From assembly GCA_024230695.1 (NCBI GenBank), contig JAAERC010000421.1, forward strand, positions 1 to 7,184: a DNA stretch of 7,184 nt, in the 5' to 3' direction. This DNA is from Candidatus Zixiibacteriota bacterium. Its GTDB lineage: Bacteria > Zixibacteria > MSB-5A5 > GN15 > PGXB01. The translations under genes and the position numbers were made by a program. The notes under the pieces were generated by a model. That model made no database searches. It was given only the letters and a program-made list of their open reading frames with translations, and was not told where the DNA came from. Numbering within the stretch: position 1 is the stretch's first letter; every line of letters begins with the position of its first letter. Shown here one piece after another: positions 1 to 4,679 of this stretch.

Positions 1-38
1 AATATGAAGAAATTATAAAAAAACTTGACGAACTATAA
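1..38 (+). CDS. 3' end of an upstream gene (last 11 codons)
   Basis: One of the three plus-strand frames is open from the window edge and ends in TAA at 36-38, reading YEEIIKKLDEL. The charged, amphipathic helical composition is what a normal protein C-terminus looks like, and the other two plus frames stop within the first 20 bases. The product cannot be identified from 11 residues. The 77 bases between this stop and the next gene hold a promoter, so the two genes need not share a transcript. It could also be chance open frame. Confidence 0.45.
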   Translation, partial: YEEIIKKLDEL

Positions 39-61
39 ATCTTTATTATTTTTGAAAACTA

Positions 62-90
62 TTGACAACAAATTTGTAGAATACTTAAAT
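62..90 (+). promoter_or_regulatory. Promoter of the TPR gene (sigma-70-like)
   Basis: A perfect -35 hexamer TTGACA (62-67) is followed after 17 bases by TTAAAT (85-90), which matches the -10 consensus at four of six positions. Transcription would start near 97, just ahead of the GAGGGAG ribosome binding site at 101-107. The -10 box overlaps the first in-frame ATG (89), so that ATG would not be in the mRNA. This supports the start at 116. Confidence 0.5.
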
Positions 91-115
91 GAATTTATTT
101 GAGGGAGATATCAAA

Positions 116-1021
116 ATGAGCACCAAATTTTGGTCAAAGAAAAATTTTGTAATTTTTGCTTTCCTGACATTTCTTATAATTCCTGCCAATATTCTGGCAC
201 AGGAAGACAATCAAGAAGCAAAAAAAATATTTAATTCTGCGTTGGAAGCTCAACAAAACGGAGATGATTCTACTGCGATTTTACTATATGGCGGAGTAAT
301 TGACGAGGATGGTAATTTTCTGGATGCATTTATAAATCGCGGATCTATATTTTTTAAAAGAAAAATATATGGAAATGCCGAAATTGACTTCAAAAAGGCA
401 ACGGAAATTGACCCAACAAGTACCGATGCTTGGGCTAATCTGGGCCGAGTTTACTATAAACAGAAGAAGTATGATGACGCGCTTAATAGTTACAACACGG
501 TGATTTCCAATAATGCCGAGTATTTTGAAATTTATAAAGACCTTGGATTAGTGCAATTTGTCAAAAAGGACTGGGCCGGGCTTGTTAAGAGCATGACAAC
601 ATATACTCAACATTTTACAAATGACTATTTACCATATTACCTGGCTGGAAAAGCTCAACAGAAATTGAAAAAATACCCTGAAGCTATTGCCAGTTACAAA
701 AAATCTATTGGGCTGAAAAAAGATTATTTTAATTCATTCAATAGTCTCGGGCAGATATATCAAGCTCAGGAGAAATTCACCTCCGCTTTTACAAATTTCA
801 AAAAGGCCGTGCAAGTCAAGCCAGATAATTATCGGGCAATTTACAATATGGCCATATCTTTTGAGAGTGGTAATCAGGATGATGTTGATAATGTTATAAA
901 ATATTGGAATCAATTCCTTAAGGTCGCTCGCAAAAATCCAAAGGCCAAAAGTATGATACCCGGAATTGAGGAACATTTAAAAGATCTTAATGATCTTAAA
1001 GAATATAATAAAAATAATTAG
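116..1021 (+). CDS. Exported tetratricopeptide-repeat (TPR) protein
   Basis: A 301-residue protein that probably acts outside the cytoplasmic membrane as a protein-protein interaction scaffold. The N-terminus has basic residues (KFWSKKN), a hydrophobic core (FVIFAFLTFLIIPANI) and a likely signal peptidase I site at ILA|QED. The rest consists of about seven consecutive TPR units of 33-35 residues. Clear examples contain AWANLGRVYYKQKKYDDAL, SFNSLGQIYQAQEKF and YYLAGKAQQKLKKYPEAI, with the usual small residues at helix contacts. No enzymatic domain is visible; the C-terminus is lysine- and asparagine-rich. An in-frame ATG at 89 would add nine residues, but it has no ribosome binding site and lies in the predicted -10 box. 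The ATG at 116 has GAGGGAG eight bases upstream and puts the signal peptide at the very N-terminus. TPR proteins of this kind have many roles, so the partner is unknown. Confidence 0.85.
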   Translation: MSTKFWSKKNFVIFAFLTFLIIPANILAQEDNQEAKKIFNSALEAQQNGDDSTAILLYGGVIDEDGNFLDAFINRGSIFFKRKIYGNAEIDFKKATEIDPTSTDAWANLGRVYYKQKKYDDALNSYNTVISNNAEYFEIYKDLGLVQFVKKDWAGLVKSMTTYTQHFTNDYLPYYLAGKAQQKLKKYPEAIASYKKSIGLKKDYFNSFNSLGQIYQAQEKFTSAFTNFKKAVQVKPDNYRAIYNMAISFESGNQDDVDNVIKYWNQFLKVARKNPKAKSMIPGIEEHLKDLNDLKEYNKNN

Positions 1022-1040
1022 GTTTATTTTGTGATTATTT

Positions 1041-1074
1041 AAACAGGTGAATTGAAATATTCACCTGTTTTTAT
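1041..1074 (+). terminator. Intrinsic terminator after the TPR gene
   Basis: A perfect 12-bp inverted repeat, AAACAGGTGAAT (1041-1052) and ATTCACCTGTTT (1059-1070), encloses a 6-base loop (TGAAAT). The T-rich end of the stem continues into TTATTT, giving a U-tract on the plus strand. It lies 20 bases after the TPR stop codon. There is no T-run on the other side, so it should act on plus-strand transcription only. It implies that the next gene needs its own promoter. Confidence 0.85.
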
Positions 1075-1111
1075 TTGATATTGTTCTTATTGGATTTTTT
1101 GGAGCTATTAA

Positions 1112-1981
1112 TTGTTTAAAAATCTACAAACTCCTATCGCAAGCACAAGACTTAGCCTGCTGATAAACATATTGCTTCTGATTTTGAAACTGTTTGGAGG
1201 TATTGTCGGTCGCTCTCAGGCATTAATAGCCGATGCCTTAAATTCACTACTTGATATTGTGGCTAATATTGTTGTCTGGCTCGGAATCAATATTGCGAAT
1301 AAACCGCCCGATGAGAGTCACCCTTATGGACATGGCAATGCTGATACTTTGTCGGCTATTTTTGTCGCGCTTGTTCTGATAATTACCGGCGGTTATATCG
1401 GCCGCGAATCTTATGACTCTATCGTAAACCATGACTTTAGCACACCAACCTATCTGGCTACTATTGCGGCAGTTATAACAATAGTAGTTAAGTCATTTTT
1501 ATACAAATATACAATAAAAATCGGGAATAAATACCGATCACAAGCAGTGATTGCCAATGCCGCCGATCATCGCTCCGATGTTATTGTTTCAATTGGAACT
1601 TTGATAGGTATTGTTGTCGCTCAAACAAAATATCCGATTCTTGATCCCATTGCCGGTTTATGGGTCGCCTTTTTCATCCTCAAACAGGCGGTTAAAATTA
1701 TTCGGGATAATGTGCATACATTGATGTCGGGATCGCCTGAGATCGCACGCCAGAATGATATCAAAGATTTTATAACAAATGTTGAAGGCGTTATTAAAGT
1801 CCGATGGATAAAGGGGCGTATGGTTGGTCCGGATTTTCATATGGATGCAGCTGTTAGTGTAAAAGGTGATAAAACTGTTCGTGAGGGACATAATATCGCT
1901 AGAAATATCAAAATATTAGTCAAAGAAAAATTCCCAGAAGTCGCCGGTATCCTGATCCATATCGAACCCGATACTGAATAA
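1112..1981 (+). CDS. Cation diffusion facilitator (CDF) metal exporter, possibly Mn2+
   Basis: A 289-residue inner-membrane antiporter of the CDF/FieF family, which exports divalent metal ions in exchange for protons and works as a dimer. Six hydrophobic segments fill roughly residues 10-200, followed by the cytoplasmic ferredoxin-like domain (210-289). Family hallmarks are ADALNSLLD in TM2, HPYGHGNAD after it, and HRSD in TM5. Aligned by eye with E. coli FieF, the transport-site positions are N44 and D48 (TM2) and D152 and D156 (TM5). FieF has D-D/H-D, and N-D/D-D is the pattern linked to MntE-type manganese exporters. Cytoplasmic metal-site positions H243, H260 and H283 are kept, and E285 replaces the FieF aspartate. 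The start is TTG at 1112, with GGAG (1101-1104) seven bases upstream; no ATG lies near. Family assignment is secure; metal specificity is an inference. Confidence 0.93.
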   Translation: MFKNLQTPIASTRLSLLINILLLILKLFGGIVGRSQALIADALNSLLDIVANIVVWLGINIANKPPDESHPYGHGNADTLSAIFVALVLIITGGYIGRESYDSIVNHDFSTPTYLATIAAVITIVVKSFLYKYTIKIGNKYRSQAVIANAADHRSDVIVSIGTLIGIVVAQTKYPILDPIAGLWVAFFILKQAVKIIRDNVHTLMSGSPEIARQNDIKDFITNVEGVIKVRWIKGRMVGPDFHMDAAVSVKGDKTVREGHNIARNIKILVKEKFPEVAGILIHIEPDTE

Positions 1982-2028
1982 CCGTATAGATGCGATTTTT
2001 TCACTATTCGCCTGTAAATTAATAATTA

Positions 2029-2058
2029 TTCCCAATTTTCATCCTCATTTCGTATAAC
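2029..2058 (+). promoter_or_regulatory. Weak candidate promoter for msrBA
   Basis: TATAAC at 2053-2058 matches the -10 consensus at five of six positions. TTCCCA (2029-2034), 18 bases upstream, matches the -35 at four of six. Transcription would begin near 2065, ten bases ahead of the GAGGA ribosome binding site (2075-2079). The region is AT-rich, so a chance match is quite possible. No terminator is visible after the CDF gene, so read-through is the alternative source of msrBA mRNA. Confidence 0.28.
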
Positions 2059-2087
2059 TTAGGGAAAGAATAATGAGGAATATAATT

Positions 2088-2193
2088 ATGAGAAAAGAAT
2101 AATATTATTATTATTTCAATAATTTCGATATTTATAATTTCATTTTTTAGTATTGGTTATCTGTTTACATCAACAAATGCGGGTGAAAAAGAT
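2088..2193 (+). pseudogene. Frameshifted signal-peptide leader of msrBA
   Basis: ATG at 2088 has a strong GAGGA ribosome binding site (2075-2079, eight bases away) but reads only MRKE before TAA (2100-2102). The frame of the downstream enzyme is open from 2092 and there encodes a run of Ile, Ser and Phe followed by GYLFTSTNAGEKD, leading straight into the annotated enzyme Met. Removing one base between 2093 and 2097 (an A of the AAAA run, or the G) joins the two. The result is a normal signal peptide: MRKNN, about 20 hydrophobic residues, then a plausible cleavage site TNA|GEKD. This could be a real loss of export, a single-base assembly or read error, or a slippage-controlled start. Confidence 0.65.
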
Positions 2194-3078
2194 ATGAATT
2201 ATAATAAGTTGACCGAAGAAGAAAACAATATAATTGAACACAAAGGAACCGAACGTCCGTTCAGCGGCAAATATAATCTATTTTCCGAAACCGGTACATA
2301 TATATGTAAAAGATGCAACTCCCCTCTTTATATTTCACTGGATAAATTTGATTCACAATGCGGCTGGCCAAGCTTTGATGATGAGATCCCAGGGGCAGTA
2401 AAACGTATTCAGGACAAAGACGGCAGTCGTACTGAGATAATCTGTAATAATTGTGATGCTCACCTTGGACATGTTTTTTTAGGTGAACAACTTACAGATA
2501 AAAACACTCGACATTGTGTTAATTCATTGTCACTGAATTTTATACCTGCTGAAATGAAAGAAAGAATTAAAGAAAAACAGAGCACTGAAACTGCTTATTT
2601 TGCCGGCGGATGTTTCTGGGGTGTTGAATATCTTATGCAAAAAGAAACAGGTGTAATTTCTACTTCGGTCGGATATATGGGGGGACATCAAGATAGTCCA
2701 ACATATGACAATGTTTGTAGCGGTACAACGGGTCATACCGAGGTCGCCAAAGTTGAATTTGATCCATCGCTTGTCTCATATGAAAAACTTGCACGATTAT
2801 TCTTTGAGATACATGACCCGACTCAATTAAATCGTCAAGGACCAGATATTGGAGGGCAGTATCGTTCAGAGATATTTTACACAAACAAAGAACAAAGAAA
2901 GACAATTGAAAAACTGATTAAAATACTATCAGATAATGATCTTAAAATCGCCACAAAATTAACTAAAGCAGAAAAATATTGGAACGCCGAAAATTACCAT
3001 CAGGATTATTATTTGAATAACGGATACAAACCATACTGTCACATATATAGAAAATTATTCCCGGAAGATCAAAAGTAA
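2194..3078 (+). CDS. msrBA: Bifunctional peptide-methionine sulfoxide reductase MsrB-MsrA
   Basis: This 294-residue repair enzyme reduces both epimers of methionine sulfoxide in oxidised proteins. Residues 1-125 are MsrB (R epimer). Two CxxC zinc pairs are C38/C41 and C84/C87, a probable resolving cysteine is C56 in QCGWPSF, and the catalytic cysteine is C108 in RHCVNSLSL. Residues 132-294 are MsrA (S epimer). The catalytic cysteine is C140 in GGCFWGVEY, followed by GHTEV with the conserved E183, the GPDIGGQYRSEIF segment, and C282 in KPYCH as probable resolving cysteine. The B-then-A order is a known fusion type, opposite to Neisseria PilB. All catalytic residues are present, so the enzyme itself is intact. 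ATG 2194 has only a weak GGGTG (2181-2185) upstream; the stronger start at 2088 is out of frame by one base. As written the protein is cytoplasmic; with the frame restored it would be exported. Confidence 0.93.
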   Translation: MNYNKLTEEENNIIEHKGTERPFSGKYNLFSETGTYICKRCNSPLYISLDKFDSQCGWPSFDDEIPGAVKRIQDKDGSRTEIICNNCDAHLGHVFLGEQLTDKNTRHCVNSLSLNFIPAEMKERIKEKQSTETAYFAGGCFWGVEYLMQKETGVISTSVGYMGGHQDSPTYDNVCSGTTGHTEVAKVEFDPSLVSYEKLARLFFEIHDPTQLNRQGPDIGGQYRSEIFYTNKEQRKTIEKLIKILSDNDLKIATKLTKAEKYWNAENYHQDYYLNNGYKPYCHIYRKLFPEDQK

Positions 3079-3168
3079 ATAATGTATATAAACCGATAAC
3101 ATCATAGTATTCTCCACCAACCGACCCTCACGTCAACCCCACTAAACACAAGGTTTTACAGCTTTTAC

Positions 3169-3196
3169 TTGACAAATGTTGGAAATGTTATATTTT
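3169..3196 (+). promoter_or_regulatory. Promoter in the convergent intergenic gap
   Basis: A perfect TTGACA (3169-3174) is followed after 16 bases by TATTTT (3191-3196), with TATATT overlapping at 3189-3194. It points into a region with no plus-strand gene, since the next coding sequence is on the opposite strand. The predicted transcription start, about seven bases past the -10 box, falls at 3203, the first base of the long hairpin. This coincidence is the main reason to believe it. Confidence 0.5.
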
Positions 3197-3202
3197 AGAT
3201 AC

Positions 3203-3274
3203 AGAGAGTTCTTCTTTGGAATCCCGGGCTTTAATTACTCCCCTCTAAGTCTGGCCGGAGAAAGCTCTCTTTTA
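3203..3274 (+). ncRNA. Candidate small RNA: 24-bp hairpin with C/U-rich loop
   Basis: From 3203 to 3270 the plus strand folds into one long hairpin. The outer arm pairs AGAGAGTT-TTCTTTGG (3203-3219, C3211 bulged) with CCGGAGAAAGCTCTCT (3255-3270), 16 pairs. After a 4-base bulge (AATC, 3220-3223) the inner arm pairs CCGGGCTT (3224-3231) with AAGTCTGG (3247-3254), 8 pairs. The 15-base loop (3232-3246) contains CTCCCCTCT. Five pairs are G-U and would become A-C mismatches in the opposite strand, so the structure belongs to a plus-strand RNA. A short T-run (3270-3273) follows, and a promoter ends seven bases before it. The C-rich single-stranded loop resembles loops with which regulatory RNAs contact Shine-Dalgarno sequences. 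Alternatives are a terminator for msrBA or the leader of a lost gene. I do not recognise a known RNA family. Confidence 0.5.
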
Positions 3275-3302
3275 AATTCAGATTAGTTTATTCAATTCTA
3301 TA

Positions 3303-4550
3303 TCAATCTAATTCCAGTCTTTCGAAATCATACCAATCAACAACCGTCATTTTATCGCCATCTTTTATAATAATTCCTTTGTTGTCATTGTCGATATCAT
3401 TTGAATCCCGAAGTCTGAATTTTCGTCCATCTTTTAAAATTACCTCGGCGCCATGACGGGAGCTTTTCTCAATTGATCTTATCTGACCAAATTCAATTGC
3501 AAAATCGACATCGTCAATTTCACCATCCAGAAGTTCCCAAGTATATTCCTCGTCGTCATCCCATTTGATCTCACCTTCATAATCGTCGCCATCTTCGCAG
3601 AAAACGGTACCTTTTAATAATCTACCGCCATCAAATTTGTTGTATGCTGGTCCATCTGGTGCTTCTTTGAACTCAAGATAATCAAATTCATCCCAATCAA
3701 TAACGACTCTACCCAACGTCAAATCAGAAACAACAATACCTCGATTGCCGTTGTTAACATCATTGGTTCCTTTCATCCTGATCTTCTTCCCACCTTTCAA
3801 TGAAATGATGGCCGAATTAGATGAGCGCCTTTCAATCGTTTCTATTTTGCTAAATTTGATTTTTCTTTTCCGATTACCTTCGCTACCATCAAGAATATCG
3901 GCATCGAACGATTCATCCATATCCCAAGAGATAAATCCGGTATATTCATCGCCCCTGTCAACAGCCACAGTGCCATACAGGCGGTTGCCAAATCTGCAAT
4001 CACGCTTTGGAGTTTTTTGAAACTCAATTTTTTCTATATCATCCCAATATAATTCTATAGTTCCTTCATCTTCAGTATCAATCAGTATTTCACGGATATC
4101 ATTGCCAATATCACCGGAACCATTTTCCAAATATACTTCCTCACCCGATTTTAATTCTAAAAGCACTTCATCGTTTCCATCGGGGGTTAATGTTTTAATA
4201 TGACCAAATCTTATTCCCGATTGAGCATTACCAGACCATCCCCAACTATTTCTTGATCGACCACTATTATAAATTGTTACACCAAAAATGGTAATTTCTT
4301 CGTCATCGTCGTCATCATTGTAGCGACGATGTTTTTTCCGTGATTCCCTTCTCAATTCTTTATCACCGTCAAGAACATCATCCCAGGCCACCTCATTTTT
4401 ATCCCACCTGATAAATCCTTCCAACACCTCATCATCAATTGTGTATACCTTACCATAAATTAAACCAGGATCAGCAATTGCTGAACCCGTAATAAACAAC
4501 ATCAAAAGAGATAAAAACGATAAACCAAAAAACTTGCTCTTGAAACTCAT
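3303..4550 (-). CDS. Exported acidic three-repeat protein, family unknown
   Basis: A 415-residue protein I do not recognise. It has a clear signal peptide (MSFKSKF, hydrophobic core, cleavage near SAIA|DPG at 26). The mature part is three divergent copies of one unit at about 31-181, 191-298 and 311-415. Each runs: GKV or GTV, then GFI/GEIxWD, LDG, a strand ending FGxI or FSKI, LKxGxxxxL/R, an Asn/Asp-rich turn (NDVNNGNRGI, NDIDNDNKGI, GDIGNDIREI), and WDxxExxEF or a close variant. Copy 1 carries an insertion with a basic stretch (RRESRKKHRR) followed by five Asp and two Glu, and a Gly/Ser/Trp-rich patch. The protein is beta-rich and strongly acidic, and no catalytic motif is visible. Start ATG at 4550 has AAAGGAG (4557-4563) six bases away. 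It lies 129 bases after the larger secreted-protein gene on the same strand, so co-transcription is possible. A periplasmic or surface role is an inference. Confidence 0.85.
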   Translation of the reverse strand: MSFKSKFFGLSFLSLLMLFITGSAIADPGLIYGKVYTIDDEVLEGFIRWDKNEVAWDDVLDGDKELRRESRKKHRRYNDDDDDEEITIFGVTIYNSGRSRNSWGWSGNAQSGIRFGHIKTLTPDGNDEVLLELKSGEEVYLENGSGDIGNDIREILIDTEDEGTIELYWDDIEKIEFQKTPKRDCRFGNRLYGTVAVDRGDEYTGFISWDMDESFDADILDGSEGNRKRKIKFSKIETIERRSSNSAIISLKGGKKIRMKGTNDVNNGNRGIVVSDLTLGRVVIDWDEFDYLEFKEAPDGPAYNKFDGGRLLKGTVFCEDGDDYEGEIKWDDDEEYTWELLDGEIDDVDFAIEFGQIRSIEKSSRHGAEVILKDGRKFRLRDSNDIDNDNKGIIIKDGDKMTVVDWYDFERLELD

Positions 4551-4679
4551 AAAAAACTCCTTTTATATTTATTTTTCTACTAAAATAAACGTTAAATCAA
4601 ACGAAAAGTTTCGTAATAATTCATATTCTACCATAATGTTATAGAAAATATTTATAATTGTGATAATGAAGGAAATTGT

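Noticed and set aside
1992..2011. Possible terminator after the CDF gene (GCGA ... TCGC)
   Set aside because: Four base pairs around a 12-base loop, with the T-run inside the loop rather than after the stem. This is not a terminator.
3203..3270. tRNA or known riboswitch in the hairpin region
   Set aside because: The length is tRNA-like, but neither strand has a TTCGA-type T-loop, D-arm or cloverleaf; it forms a single long stem. No riboswitch consensus that I know fits.
3280..3313. Inverted repeat GATTAG ... CTAATT at the 3' end of the repeat-protein gene
   Set aside because: Only five or six pairs with a loop over 20 bases and no adjacent T-run; not supported as a terminator.
3745..4020. 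Plus-strand open frame opposite the three-repeat protein, and similar frames opposite other genes
   Set aside because: These lie antisense to genes with clear domains, signal peptides and ribosome binding sites. Their translations show no recognisable domain.
4299..4319. Simple TCG/TCA repeat as a possible microsatellite
   Set aside because: It is the mixed GAT/GAC codon run for the five aspartates of the repeat protein. Mixed codon use makes slippage unlikely, so it is better explained as coding sequence.
4601..4614. Short palindrome ACGAAA-AG-TTTCGT between the two minus-strand genes
   Set aside because: Only five pairs can form around a four-base loop and no T-run follows on either strand, so it is not a convincing terminator. 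In such an AT-rich gap it may be chance.
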